The notes beneath the pieces were generated by a model. It had not been told where the DNA came from and searched no databases. It worked only from the letters and a program-made list of their open reading frames with translations. Of a stretch of DNA of 38,987 nt, positions 1 to 7,704 are shown piece after piece; the stretch's first letter is position 1, and every line of letters starts with the position of its first letter. The position numbers were made by a program, and so were the translations under genes. The stretch spans positions 1 through 38,987 of the forward strand of contig CAZSYU010000035.1 of assembly GCA_964611345.1 (NCBI GenBank), read 5' to 3'. The stretch is from JALZVT01 sp964611345 (lineage in GTDB: Bacteria > Pseudomonadota > Gammaproteobacteria > Pseudomonadales > Azotimanducaceae).

Positions 1-264
1 ATCCTTGAGTCGCCGGGTACAAACGATCTTCCCGACTCAATGGTTGCAACCCTTACCGATGCGCAAAGTGTATTGCAGAGCTTTGGTTCAGAGGCTTCGC
101 TGCAAGGCGAGTTGGTCGAGACCTTGCGCCAGCTTAAGCAGGTATTAGCCGACGCGGATAGCGTTTTGCAAACCTATGAGAAAAAGCCCAACGCCTTTGT
201 CTTCCCCACGCGTCAAACCCGCGACCCGGTGCCTGCCGCTGGTGTTACCGGAGATTCCCAATGA
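1..264 (+). CDS. MCE/PqiB-family lipid-transport protein, C-terminal end (5' partial)
   Basis: This is the last 87 codons of a gene that starts before the window; the frame is open from base 1 to TGA 262-264. The visible part is alpha-helical and heptad-like (many Leu, Gln, Ala), as in the coiled coil that follows the MCE domains of PqiB/YebT-type proteins. It ends with YEKKPNAFVFP, resembling the aromatic/Pro motif near the C-terminus of PqiB. No MCE domain lies inside the window, so the family call rests on this tail and on the PqiC-like lipoprotein that overlaps its stop by an ATGA junction. The known role of the family is to form periplasm-spanning tunnels or rings that move lipids between inner and outer membranes. 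Confidence 0.7.
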   Translation: MLESPGTNDLPDSMVATLTDAQSVLQSFGSEASLQGELVETLRQLKQVLADADSVLQTYEKKPNAFVFPTRQTRDPVPAAGVTGDSQ

Positions 265-857
265 TCGGTCGTTATTCAAAGTTATCCAAGTTCTGCGCGT
301 TGTTGCTTCTACTTGTTGGCGGTTGCGCCAGCAAAACACAAGCCACCCGTTATTACCTGCTGTCAGACCCCGGTCTGTCGACGGGATCCAATTTGGCGCA
401 GGTGGCAAGCGATGTTCAGTGCGTCGCGCGGGCAGGTGTTGTCTCTATTGCACCCTATTTGCAGCGCACCCACATTGTCTTGCAGAGCGGCACCAACGAA
501 CTTGTGCCTGCTTTGCAACATCGCTGGAGCGAGCCGCTGGATGCGGGCATAAGCAGACTCCTGGGCACCTGCCTTGGCGGCAATGCTGATGCGCCGTATC
601 GTGCTGATGTCACGGTAGATCACCTGCACGGCAATACGAACGGTTCGGTGGTATTGCAGGCGCACTGGTCAATCAATGGCGGCAAACCCGCGGTCGAGTC
701 TGCGGCAGACGCTTCCACCCAGGTGCCGGCGGCCGGTAACTTTTCCGCCACCTTACCGCAGCCTGTTGCTGGCTATGACGCACTGGTCAGCACCCAGCGC
801 GAGCTCGTACTTGGGTTGTGCGCGGATATTCGGGCGGCCCTGCCCGGTTGCCGCTAA
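261..857 (+). CDS. PqiC-like ABC-transport auxiliary lipoprotein (DUF330 family)
   Basis: A 198-residue lipoprotein. The N-terminus has a basic start, a Leu-rich stretch and the lipobox LVGGC at about residues 18-22, so Cys22 should be lipidated after signal peptidase II cleavage. The following segment (ATRYYLLS) is the characteristic opening of the PqiC/YmbA (ABC_trans_aux, DUF330) family, and the length is typical. Two more Cys lie in the body and one near the C-terminus (LCADIRAALPGC). The ATG overlaps the upstream stop (ATGA, 261-264), so translation is probably coupled to the PqiB-like gene. In the known Pqi system PqiC is the outer-membrane lipoprotein that docks the PqiB tunnel; the same role is inferred here. 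It is the last gene of its operon. Confidence 0.85.
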   Translation: MIGRYSKLSKFCALLLLLVGGCASKTQATRYYLLSDPGLSTGSNLAQVASDVQCVARAGVVSIAPYLQRTHIVLQSGTNELVPALQHRWSEPLDAGISRLLGTCLGGNADAPYRADVTVDHLHGNTNGSVVLQAHWSINGGKPAVESAADASTQVPAAGNFSATLPQPVAGYDALVSTQRELVLGLCADIRAALPGCR

Positions 858-967
858 GGGTTGCCGCAAAAGCGGATTGTCTTACCTTAATCCTGCTTGC
901 ATACGATTGGGCCAAGTGCTGGTGAGTGTTTGGCTTGTGTTTTGGCCGCGACGCAGGTAATACTGGA

Positions 968-1053
968 CTTACCTAAGGGGTGGTCTTTCCTGAGACGCAA
1001 TAAGCGGACCCTTTGAACCTGATCCGGGTAATACCGGCGAAGGGATAGGTGAA
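968..1053 (+). promoter_or_regulatory. TPP riboswitch (THI element)
   Basis: All conserved blocks of the thiamine-pyrophosphate aptamer are present in order: GGGGTG at 977-982, CTGAGA at 990-995, ACCC at 1008-1011, TTTGAACCTGATC at 1012-1024, and CCGG(GTAATA)CCGG at 1024-1037 followed by CGAAGGGA. GGGG (977-980) pairs with the CCC of 1009-1011 (P2), CCGG (1024-1027) pairs with CCGG (1034-1037), and ACCT (971-974) pairs with AGGT (1047-1050) to close P1. A weak promoter is possible just upstream (TTGTGT 935-940, 17-nt spacer, TAATAC 958-963). The element sits about 90 nt before the TonB-dependent receptor and should switch it off when TPP is plentiful. Confidence 0.95.
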
Positions 1054-1098
1054 TAGTTCATCGGCACGGTGTTTGTGTCTGTTGTGCTGTAGCCAGAT

Positions 1099-1138
1099 CA
1101 CTCCTGAGGTATTGCGTTTAATCAACGATTCCGGAGTG
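1099..1138 (+). promoter_or_regulatory. Possible Shine-Dalgarno-sequestering hairpin (riboswitch expression platform)
   Basis: CACTCC at 1099-1104 is perfectly complementary to GGAGTG at 1133-1138, which contains the ribosome-binding site (GGAG 1133-1136, six nt before the GTG start at 1143). Folding would hide the site. Its place between the TPP aptamer and the start codon suggests translational control. No U-run follows, so a transcription terminator is unlikely. The alternative pairing with the aptamer is not resolved. Confidence 0.5.
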
Positions 1139-1142
1139 CAGT

Positions 1143-3278
1143 GTGTCTCGATCATTCAACCTCATCCAACTTTCTAACCCCTTCTTAGGGTCGTCTCCTC
1201 TGCGAGCGATCACCCTTGTCGCGATAGCCTTAATCCCTGTGTTGGCCCAGGCCGAAAGCTCGAGCTCCATAGCTCGACAAATCGATGAAGAGATTATAGT
1301 GCGTGGTGAACTGCGCAATAAGTCGATCGATACCACTAGCCTGAGTGTGAGCGTCATTGATCCCTCTGATGCTCGGCAAACCACGGTTAATCATTTAGAG
1401 GAAGTGTTGGGCTGGGTACCGAATGTCAATTTCTCCAGCGGCGCCTCGCGTGGCCGATTTCTGCAAATACGCGGTATTGGTGAGCGCGGGCAGTTTTCAG
1501 AGCCGCTGAATCCGTCTGTTGGCGTATTGCTCGATGGGGTAGATCTGAGTGGCATTGGTACCGCGGCCACCACCCATGATGTGCAACAGATTGAGGTATT
1601 TCGTGGCCCGCAAGGCACGTTGTATGGGGCCAACGCCCTGGCAGGCATTGTAAACGTGGTGACTAACGACCCGGAGTTTGAGTTTGGTTCCAGTATCACA
1701 GCAGATGTGGGTAACTTCGGGGCGCTTGGCATTGGTGCGGTTGTGACTGGTGGTTTGACAGAAACGCTGGCAGGACGATTGGCTGTGCGTCAGTACAACA
1801 GCGACGGCTTTCTCGATAATGAATTTCTCGGTGTAGACGATACCAACGAGCGCGACGAACTAACGGTGCGTGGCAAACTGCTGTTTCAGCCCAATACGGA
1901 AACCGAGTTAACGCTGACCGCCGGACTGGTGGATATAGACAATGGGTACGATGCGTTCTCGCTCGACAACGACCGCAATACGCTCTCGGATGAGCCCGGC
2001 TTTGATCGCCAGGAAACGAAGTATGCGAGCTTGCGTGTCGAACGCGAGTTAAACGATACGCTGCGATTGGATGGCTATGTGGCCTATGCCGACAGCGACA
2101 TTGACTACAGCTTTGATGAAGATTGGACGTTTACCGGTTTTGATCCCATTGGTTATACCTCCACCGATCGCTACATTCGTGATCGCCAAACAACATCGCT
2201 TGATGTGCGTCTTGTCGCCGACGAGGGTGGTGAACTCTTTGGGCGCACCACAGATTGGGTAGTGGGCGTGTTTGGTCTTACTCAGGATGTCGATCTTGAG
2301 CGTAACTATGTGTTTCTCGAAGAAGATTTTTTTAGCGATTACGCGATTGACCGGGTAGCGGGTTATGGCGAACTCGGCGTTCAACTGGCGCCTAATTTGC
2401 GCCTCGCCGGCGGATTGCGACTGGAACGGCTGGCGGTTGATTACAGCGATTCGAATAACGTTGAGTTTGATCCCACAGATACCAAGTTAGGCGGTCGTCT
2501 GGTGCTGGAGTACACCACAGAAGCCAACAACCTTGTGTATGGCACGCTGTCGCGCGGCTATAAAACAGGGGGTGCAAACACCAGCGGTACACTGCCGGAG
2601 GAGTTGCGCGAATTTGATTCCGAAGAGCTGTGGAACATCGAGGTGGGCTACAAGGGTCGTTTTGCCAATGATCGCGGTAGCGTCCGTGCGTCCGCGTTTG
2701 TGATGTTGCGCGACGACGTCCAGGCATCTACTTCGCGGATCATTCCGAATCCGGATGACAATGGTCCTGGTGAGTTTATTGACCTGATTGAAAATGCCGC
2801 AGAGGGCACAAACTATGGTCTGGAGGTAGAAACCACCTTTGTAGTTAACGAGCAGATTCAGCTATTTGCATCTGTTGGGTTGCTTGAGGCCGAATTCGAT
2901 GAATTTGTGAACAGTGTCGGCAATGACTTAAGCGGTCGCGATCAGGCACAAGCCCCCAACTATCAGTTTTTCGCGGGTATCGAATACAGCCCTGTTGCGA
3001 ACTGGTTTGCTCGCCTTGAGCTTGAAGGACGTGATGCCTTCTTCTTCTCCGACTCGCACGATGAGCGCTCAGAAGCCTACGAGCTTCTGCACTTGAGTAT
3101 TGGTTATCAGGGCGACAACTGGCACGCCAAGGTGTGGAGTCGCAACCTGACCAACCAAGATACCTTTGTGCGCGGCTTCCGTTTTGGTAACGACCCACGG
3201 GACTTCTATACGTCGCGCGAGTTTACCCAGTTGGGTGAACCGCGCCGAGTAGGCTTGAGCGTAGGCGTCGACTTTTAG
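1143..3278 (+). CDS. TonB-dependent outer-membrane receptor, probable thiamine/thiamine-precursor transporter
   Basis: A 711-residue receptor. A signal peptide (hydrophobic stretch ending PVLAQA-ES, about residue 38) is followed by a TonB-box-like EEIIVRG. The plug domain comes next, with the family motifs QIRGIG, GVLLDGVD, QIEVFRGPQGTLYGANALAG and IVNVVTND, and then a long beta-barrel with alternating aromatic and acidic strands ending in a terminal Phe (GVDF), as expected for BAM recognition. The start is GTG 1143, supported by GGAG at 1133-1136. Such receptors import siderophores, vitamins or glycans across the outer membrane using TonB energy. The upstream TPP riboswitch makes thiamine or a precursor the most likely ligand; this is inferred from regulation and not from the protein sequence. 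No inner-membrane thiamine transporter follows. Confidence 0.92.
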   Translation: MSRSFNLIQLSNPFLGSSPLRAITLVAIALIPVLAQAESSSSIARQIDEEIIVRGELRNKSIDTTSLSVSVIDPSDARQTTVNHLEEVLGWVPNVNFSSGASRGRFLQIRGIGERGQFSEPLNPSVGVLLDGVDLSGIGTAATTHDVQQIEVFRGPQGTLYGANALAGIVNVVTNDPEFEFGSSITADVGNFGALGIGAVVTGGLTETLAGRLAVRQYNSDGFLDNEFLGVDDTNERDELTVRGKLLFQPNTETELTLTAGLVDIDNGYDAFSLDNDRNTLSDEPGFDRQETKYASLRVERELNDTLRLDGYVAYADSDIDYSFDEDWTFTGFDPIGYTSTDRYIRDRQTTSLDVRLVADEGGELFGRTTDWVVGVFGLTQDVDLERNYVFLEEDFFSDYAIDRVAGYGELGVQLAPNLRLAGGLRLERLAVDYSDSNNVEFDPTDTKLGGRLVLEYTTEANNLVYGTLSRGYKTGGANTSGTLPEELREFDSEELWNIEVGYKGRFANDRGSVRASAFVMLRDDVQASTSRIIPNPDDNGPGEFIDLIENAAEGTNYGLEVETTFVVNEQIQLFASVGLLEAEFDEFVNSVGNDLSGRDQAQAPNYQFFAGIEYSPVANWFARLELEGRDAFFFSDSHDERSEAYELLHLSIGYQGDNWHAKVWSRNLTNQDTFVRGFRFGNDPRDFYTSREFTQLGEPRRVGLSVGVDF

Positions 3279-3317
3279 GTTACAGTGTCTCCTCCTTAAA
3301 CACTCTTGGGAGGGGTG

Positions 3318-4196
3318 ATGGAAACTAAGGGCAGACTGGCGGGCAAGAGTACCGTAATTACCGGCGGTGCCAGCGGCATGGGTCGCGATACCGTAATGCG
3401 TTTTCTCGCCGAAGGCGCCAAAGTTGTTGTGGCCGATTTCAATGAAGACACCGGTAATGACACGGTGCGCGAGGCGAGTGACGCCGGCTTCGGCGCGCAG
3501 GTTTGTTTTCACCGCGTAGATGTTGCAAAAGAAGCGGACATCGAGGCAATGATTGCCCGCGCGCAGAGTGAATATGGCGGCCTGGATGTAGTATTCAACA
3601 ACGCGGGTGTGGGCGGTGCGATTGGTCCGTTAACAGAAACCACCGAGGCCGACTGGGATTATACCTTTGATGTGCTGGCCAAAGGTGTGTTTTTCGGCAT
3701 CAAGCACTCGGCGCGGGTTTTGCGAGAGCAAGGGCGCGGTGGTTCGATAGTAAACACGGCAAGCATTGCCGGTTTGTCTGGAGACGCCGGCCCCCTCGTT
3801 TATTCCGCAGCCAAAGCGGCTGTCATTAGTATGAGCAAGGCAGCCGCTGTTGAGCTGGCTCCTGATCGCATCCGGGTCAATGCAATTTGCCCCGGCTTTA
3901 TTGCCACGCCGCTTGCGAGCGGTAAAAGTATGGAGCGCACTCAGGAGTCGTTTGCCCGGGCGCAACCCTGGCCGGAGTATGGACGTGGCAGTCACATCGC
4001 TGGCGCGGCCCTGTTTTTGGCCTGCGACGACGCAGACTTTGTCACGGGTGAATCCATTATTGTGGACGGTGGATTAACTGCGGCGGGGCCTGAACTGTCG
4101 AAGAAGTTTGCGTCTACCTCCGGGCGTAATTCGCGTTATTCAGGGGTTACCAAAGGCAGCACGGGTGCATCGCCCGACTTACGCAAGCTTGATTGA
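3318..4196 (+). CDS. Short-chain dehydrogenase/reductase (SDR, classical type)
   Basis: A 292-residue classical SDR. The cofactor motif TGGASGMG spans residues 15-22, and an acidic residue at the end of beta-2 (D40) points to NAD(H). NNAG is at 94-97, and the catalytic set is S149, Y162 and K166 (YSAAK). ICPG and the C-terminal IVDGG are also present. The ATG at 3318 is chosen because GGAGGGG (3309-3315) precedes it; a TTG in frame at 3306 lacks a site. A tail of about 40 residues beyond the usual IVDGG end is Ser/Gly/Thr-rich and resembles the tail of the second SDR of this window (35209-36105). It is probably co-transcribed with the overlapping glyoxalase-like gene. The substrate is not visible from sequence. 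Confidence 0.9.
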   Translation: METKGRLAGKSTVITGGASGMGRDTVMRFLAEGAKVVVADFNEDTGNDTVREASDAGFGAQVCFHRVDVAKEADIEAMIARAQSEYGGLDVVFNNAGVGGAIGPLTETTEADWDYTFDVLAKGVFFGIKHSARVLREQGRGGSIVNTASIAGLSGDAGPLVYSAAKAAVISMSKAAAVELAPDRIRVNAICPGFIATPLASGKSMERTQESFARAQPWPEYGRGSHIAGAALFLACDDADFVTGESIIVDGGLTAAGPELSKKFASTSGRNSRYSGVTKGSTGASPDLRKLD

Positions 4197-4881
4197 GCAA
4201 CTCTACATCGACCACATCGTGGTTGCGGCGCCTGATCTCACCCAGGCGAAGGCAGAGTTTGCCGAGTGGACTGGTACCGAACTGGCGGACGGCGGGCCGC
4301 ATCCGGGGGCTGGCACCTGCAATGCGTTGGCTTCCTTTAAGGCAGCAGGGTCCATTGCGCCTGGTGCGTATCTGGAAGTGATTACCCCAGACCGAACTCA
4401 GTCTATAGCGGGTACCAATGGCGAACGGTTTGCTGCACTTACAGAGCCGACGCTGCTGCATTGGGCGGTGCGGAGCAGCAACTTACCGGGTGTTGTAGAA
4501 CTCGCGAAAGAAGCAGGGTTTGTGCCGGGACCCATTCGCGATATGGCCCGGTTAACACCCGATGGCACGCACCTGCAGTGGCAACTTATGGGAATGGCGA
4601 GCGGTTCTAGTCGTGGTGAAACTTCTGCGGGCCAAGGCTTAGGTGGGCTGGCGCCGTTCTTTATCGACTGGCAGGGCAGTCCGCATCCCGCGGACAGTGC
4701 GCCGGTAGTCGGTGGACTCACCACCTTGAGTTTGCCGGATCTGCCCGGGCTAGCTGCACTACTGGCTGATGTCCAGGGGATTGCGCTGGGGGCGGCCGAC
4801 AGCGGGATGAGCGTCGAATTTTCCTCGGCCAGGGGGAATCGCGGTTGGTGGGAAGCAGCACCAGTAGGCTTTCGCTTCTAA
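4165..4881 (+). CDS. Glyoxalase-like (VOC superfamily) domain protein
   Basis: About 238 residues. It opens with the VOC strand YIDHIVVAAPDLTQA, continues with an FAEWTG segment and a glycine/His-rich loop (GGPHPGAGTCNAL), a YLEVITPD strand and LLHWAVRS. This is the pattern of the Glyoxalase_3-like family of unknown substrate. VOC proteins bind a divalent metal through His/Glu residues of paired beta-alpha-beta-beta-beta modules; the His of the first strand and Glu of YLEV are good candidates. The start is uncertain. GTG 4165 has AAAGG at 4152-4156 but overlaps the SDR by 32 nt, while TTG 4189 is an alternative with no clear site. The overlap implies coupled expression with the dehydrogenase. 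Confidence 0.8.
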   Translation: MHRPTYASLIEQLYIDHIVVAAPDLTQAKAEFAEWTGTELADGGPHPGAGTCNALASFKAAGSIAPGAYLEVITPDRTQSIAGTNGERFAALTEPTLLHWAVRSSNLPGVVELAKEAGFVPGPIRDMARLTPDGTHLQWQLMGMASGSSRGETSAGQGLGGLAPFFIDWQGSPHPADSAPVVGGLTTLSLPDLPGLAALLADVQGIALGAADSGMSVEFSSARGNRGWWEAAPVGFRF

Positions 4882-4952
4882 GAAACTTCATATTTATTTC
4901 CAAAAATTCTACCTAAAGCCCTAAACATTGGCACGAATGCGTGGATTTGTTG

Positions 4953-4981
4953 TTGTTTACGCAACGGGTTAGTGCTAAAAA
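4953..4981 (+). promoter_or_regulatory. Candidate promoter of the blaI-like operon
   Basis: TTGTTT at 4953-4958 and TAAAAA at 4976-4981 are separated by 17 nt. The match to the sigma-70 consensus is modest, but the -10 element lies inside the first BlaI-type operator, which fits repression by occlusion. Transcription would start near 4988. Confidence 0.35.
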
Positions 4982-5006
4982 TGTAGCAATCCGCTACAAA
5001 AATAGC
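4974..5006 (+). promoter_or_regulatory. Two tandem BlaI/MecI-type operators
   Basis: Two copies of the pattern GCTA-N6-TAGC lie at 4974-4987 and 4993-5006. Compared with the BlaI/MecI dyad CTACA-NN-TGTAG, the first copy has a perfect right half (TGTAGC) and a one-base-off left half (GCTAAA). The second has a perfect left half (GCTACA) and a degenerate right half (AATAGC). The centres are 19 bp apart. They sit 36 bp before the BlaI-like start codon, so autoregulation of the operon is the natural reading. Confidence 0.7.
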
Positions 5007-5041
5007 ACCCCCACTTCCGAGAGTAGTTGAGAGCAGTCGCT

Positions 5042-5485
5042 ATGAGCGCCGATAGCCATCAAAACCTGAGCCGCCGCGAACGCCAGATTGTTGATGCGCT
5101 GTATGCGCAACAGGAAGCGACCGCAGCCCAGGTGCAACAGGCGCTGCCGGGTTCCCCCAGCTACTCAACCGTGAGGGCGCTGCTGAAAAAACTGCTCGAC
5201 AAGGGGCATGTGCAATTCCGCGCCGATGGTCCGCGCTATGTGTACAGCGTAATTGTTGCCAAGTCGGACGCCCGGCGTGGCGCATTACGGCGGCTGCTGG
5301 ATATTTTTTACAACGGTAATCCGGTGGCGGCAGTGGCGAACCTGTTGGGTGACAATCAACGCAAGCTGAGTGATACCGATCTGCAAGAACTTGAAGATAT
5401 GGTCGCGCGGCTAAAACGCGAACGCGCACTTGCTGGCCAGACTGACGTGAGCGCACCAACAGACAAGGCGGGCAACGATGCTTGA
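5042..5485 (+). CDS. BlaI/MecI/CopY-family winged-helix repressor
   Basis: A 147-residue member of the penicillinase-repressor family. The winged helix covers residues 9-70, with RRERQIVDAL as helix 1, the helix-turn-helix ending in SYSTVRALLKKLLDKG (39-54) and the wing around VQFRADGPRYVYS. The C-terminal half (LSDTDLQELEDMV) is the dimerisation helix region. In classical systems the M56 protein BlaR1 triggers cleavage of this repressor, and the linker between the two halves is the likely target. The start at ATG 5042 removes a poorly supported TTG extension. It overlaps the M56 gene by 8 nt. No beta-lactamase is nearby, so the regulon is something other than the classical one, at least locally. 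Confidence 0.92.
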   Translation: MSADSHQNLSRRERQIVDALYAQQEATAAQVQQALPGSPSYSTVRALLKKLLDKGHVQFRADGPRYVYSVIVAKSDARRGALRRLLDIFYNGNPVAAVANLLGDNQRKLSDTDLQELEDMVARLKRERALAGQTDVSAPTDKAGNDA

Positions 5486-6953
5486 GCTGCTGGCCAGTCA
5501 AGTTGCAGCGCATGTCTCCTGGCGCTGGTTGCTGCAGGTGGTGTTGCTGAGTGGTGGCCTAACCTTGGCTGTGTTGTGGAGTTTTCGTGATGACGCTGGT
5601 AGTCGTCGTGGCCTGGGAGTGGCCGCGGTTTGGCTGCTTATTCTGGTGCCGCTGGTGTTATTACTGTTGCAGCCGCGCTATCAGATTGGTGTGCAAGCCC
5701 TGCCAAACTTGCCAGAGTTGGCGCCGGTTCCATGGTTTGTCTTAACGCTTTGGTTGGTGCTAGCCGCCTGGGGTTGCACAAAAGTTGCGCTGCACGTTTG
5801 GCGCGCTCAGCGGGGTTTTCGTGATCTGACACCGGTTGATGATGTCACCCTTTCGTCGTTAGCCGGGGTTTACTGCGAGCGGCTTGGCATGCCCGAGCCC
5901 ACAATCGTCTACGGTGCCAACGCCTGCGCAAGCTCGCTGGGTAGAGCCATTCTCATGGTGCCAGCGGAGTTTTTGAGCTGGCCCGAAGTTTCGCAGCGCG
6001 CCGTCATCGCCCACGAACTTGTGCATCTTAAGCGACGTGACGATCGATTTATGATTGCCTTGCAGTTGCTTGCGCGTTGTTATCTATTTTGTCCCTGGCT
6101 GCATCTGTTGTACGCGCGTTTTGTGCACTCGCTGGAAGAGGCCTGTGACGAACGGGCGGCGGAGCTGGTTGGCACGCGGCCTGAATATCTCGAAGGACTG
6201 GCAGAGGCAGCACTGCGCGAAGGCGGGGGCAGCTACGCAACAGAGCCGGAACCTCACCTGATGACTGCTGCCCATCTTATTGCCGCTTCGCAGAAAAGTC
6301 TGTTCATGCGCCGGATCGCACGACTGCTCGACAAGCAACGATTTTTTGAGGTTCAGGCGGGGCCGCTAACCGCTGGGACGGGTTTGGGGTTGCTGGTGTT
6401 GTGTGCGTTTACCACCTTTGAGTTTGTTGAGGTACCGCGTACGCAGTTTACGGCGGTGCCGGGCAGCTCCCTTAGCATTGTGCCGTTAACTGCGTTTGAA
6501 CCCGATCGCGAGCTGGTGAACTCTGCCGATTACTCGGTGCAGCCTGAAGTGCGAGTGATCAACACAACCAACGCGGGAGTGACGGGCTTGCGCCAGGTTG
6601 CTCGTGCCGAGCGTATTACCCCCGCTATTGTTTATCCGGGCCATGCGCTTATGGATGGCATAGAAGGGCAGGTGCTTGTGGAGTTCAGCATTGCCCGCGA
6701 TGGCAGCACGGTATTGCCGCGAGTTATCCGCAGCACGCACCCCACATATTTCGATTCAACCGCCAAAAGAGCGGTGCAACAAACGGTGTACGCACCGAAT
6801 TATGGAACTGGTTTCTCTGGAGTAACCGCCGCTTATCGTGACCAACGACCAAGCGAGCGCGTGGCGACCCCCAGGGTACAGAAGCTGTTCGTCTTTGATC
6901 TCGGGAAAGGTCAGGCGATGCAGGGTGTACCCACACAGGCCTCAATCCAATGA
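5478..6953 (+). CDS. BlaR1-like M56 membrane metallopeptidase with C-terminal TonB domain
   Basis: A 491-residue membrane protein. Hydrophobic segments near residues 17-35, 45-66 and 80-105 precede the M56 peptidase domain, which has the zinc motif HELVH at 179-183 and the downstream EEACDERAAEL that carries the third ligand. Another membrane segment follows at about 295-315. The periplasmic tail, from about residue 385 on, matches a TonB C-terminal domain (YPGHALMDGIEGQV, SIARDGS, a DSTAKRAV helix). Classical BlaR1/MecR1 carry a penicillin-binding sensor there, and here it is absent. The known activity of the family is to sense an envelope signal and cleave or inactivate the BlaI repressor. 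What the TonB domain senses or contacts is unknown. Confidence 0.88.
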   Translation: MLELLASQVAAHVSWRWLLQVVLLSGGLTLAVLWSFRDDAGSRRGLGVAAVWLLILVPLVLLLLQPRYQIGVQALPNLPELAPVPWFVLTLWLVLAAWGCTKVALHVWRAQRGFRDLTPVDDVTLSSLAGVYCERLGMPEPTIVYGANACASSLGRAILMVPAEFLSWPEVSQRAVIAHELVHLKRRDDRFMIALQLLARCYLFCPWLHLLYARFVHSLEEACDERAAELVGTRPEYLEGLAEAALREGGGSYATEPEPHLMTAAHLIAASQKSLFMRRIARLLDKQRFFEVQAGPLTAGTGLGLLVLCAFTTFEFVEVPRTQFTAVPGSSLSIVPLTAFEPDRELVNSADYSVQPEVRVINTTNAGVTGLRQVARAERITPAIVYPGHALMDGIEGQVLVEFSIARDGSTVLPRVIRSTHPTYFDSTAKRAVQQTVYAPNYGTGFSGVTAAYRDQRPSERVATPRVQKLFVFDLGKGQAMQGVPTQASIQ

Positions 6954-6984
6954 ATGTATTGGCAGTACACCGAAGGAGCAAACC

Positions 6985-7602
6985 ATGTATCTCAATTTAC
7001 CCAGGTACTCACGCTATCTGACCGCCGCGCTGGGCAGCTTTCTTGTAACCACAGGACTCGTCTATCTGATGGTGCAGCTGGTTACCATCGATGATCTTGG
7101 GCTGGACGAAACGCCGCCATACCTGGTGACCGAATTTGTGCGGGTGCCCGAAGACGAGCCAGAACCAGTCCGCAAAGAACAGCCAGTGAAGCCTCCGGTG
7201 GTCGAAGTTGAGCCGCCGCCTCCTGAAATGCTAGTTGCGACGAATGACACGGATAGCATTGGTATCAATATTACGGCGCCCGTTAGCGTAAAGCCTGGAC
7301 CTGGTGCGTTTGCTCGGGTGGTGGACGGTGAGCAACTGCCAATAGTTAAGGTTGCGCCACAATACCCGCGGCGGGCTGCGCAAAATGGTGTTGAGGGTTA
7401 CGTTATTTTGTCTTTCACCATCACAACAACCGGCGCCATAGCTGATCCCGTAGTTATCGAGTCGCACCCAAGCTCAGTCTTTAATCAGTCTGCACTCAGA
7501 GCGGTGCGCAAATTCAAGTATCGACCCAAAGTTGTCAACGGTGAAGCCCAGCCTGTCTATGGTGTGCAGCACCGATTGACCTACGAGTTAACCAACGGGT
7601 AA
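6985..7602 (+). CDS. TonB-family energy transducer
   Basis: A 205-residue TonB-like protein. It has a short cytoplasmic start, one membrane helix at about residues 11-31 (TAALGSFLVTTGLVYLMV), a Pro/Glu/Lys-rich periplasmic linker at about 45-75 (alternating EPEP and PPVVEVEPPPP), and a TonB C-terminal domain from about 120 on. That domain carries the family motifs APQYPRRAAQNGVEGYV, ITTTGAI and SALRAVRKFKY. ATG 6985 is selected because AAGGAG (6973-6978) lies six nt upstream. TonB couples the proton-motive force, through ExbBD, to outer-membrane receptors; no exbB or exbD is in the window. Lying 31 nt behind the M56-TonB gene, it should be under BlaI control too. Confidence 0.92.
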   Translation: MYLNLPRYSRYLTAALGSFLVTTGLVYLMVQLVTIDDLGLDETPPYLVTEFVRVPEDEPEPVRKEQPVKPPVVEVEPPPPEMLVATNDTDSIGINITAPVSVKPGPGAFARVVDGEQLPIVKVAPQYPRRAAQNGVEGYVILSFTITTTGAIADPVVIESHPSSVFNQSALRAVRKFKYRPKVVNGEAQPVYGVQHRLTYELTNG

Positions 7603-7636
7603 CCGTTGGTTATAGCCGCCACTCCAGGCGCCCTTT

Positions 7637-7670
7637 CCCCTGCTATCTCCCGGTGGCAGGGGTCTTTTTT
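7637..7670 (+). terminator. Rho-independent terminator after the tonB-like gene
   Basis: CCCCTGC (7637-7643) pairs perfectly with GCAGGGG (7656-7662) around a 12-nt loop, and TCTTTTTT (7663-7670) follows. It ends the BlaI-M56-TonB operon. On the other strand no U-run follows the stem, so it should work in one direction only. Confidence 0.9.
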
Positions 7671-7704
7671 GTTTGTTCGGGTGGAGAGGTCGTAACTTGC
7701 ACAG

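Noticed and set aside
864..883. CCGC-AAAA-GCGG hairpin after the lipoprotein gene
   Set aside because: The stem has only four pairs and the following bases are not a U-run, so I do not call a terminator, although weak termination is possible.
3284..3313. Possible hairpins between the receptor and the first SDR (AGTGT/ACACT, CCTCC/GGAGG)
   Set aside because: The two pairings exclude each other, are only five pairs each and lack a U-run, so no function is claimed.
5042..7602. Classical beta-lactam resistance operon
   Set aside because: BlaI and an M56 protein are present but there is no beta-lactamase and the M56 protein has a TonB domain in place of a penicillin-binding sensor.
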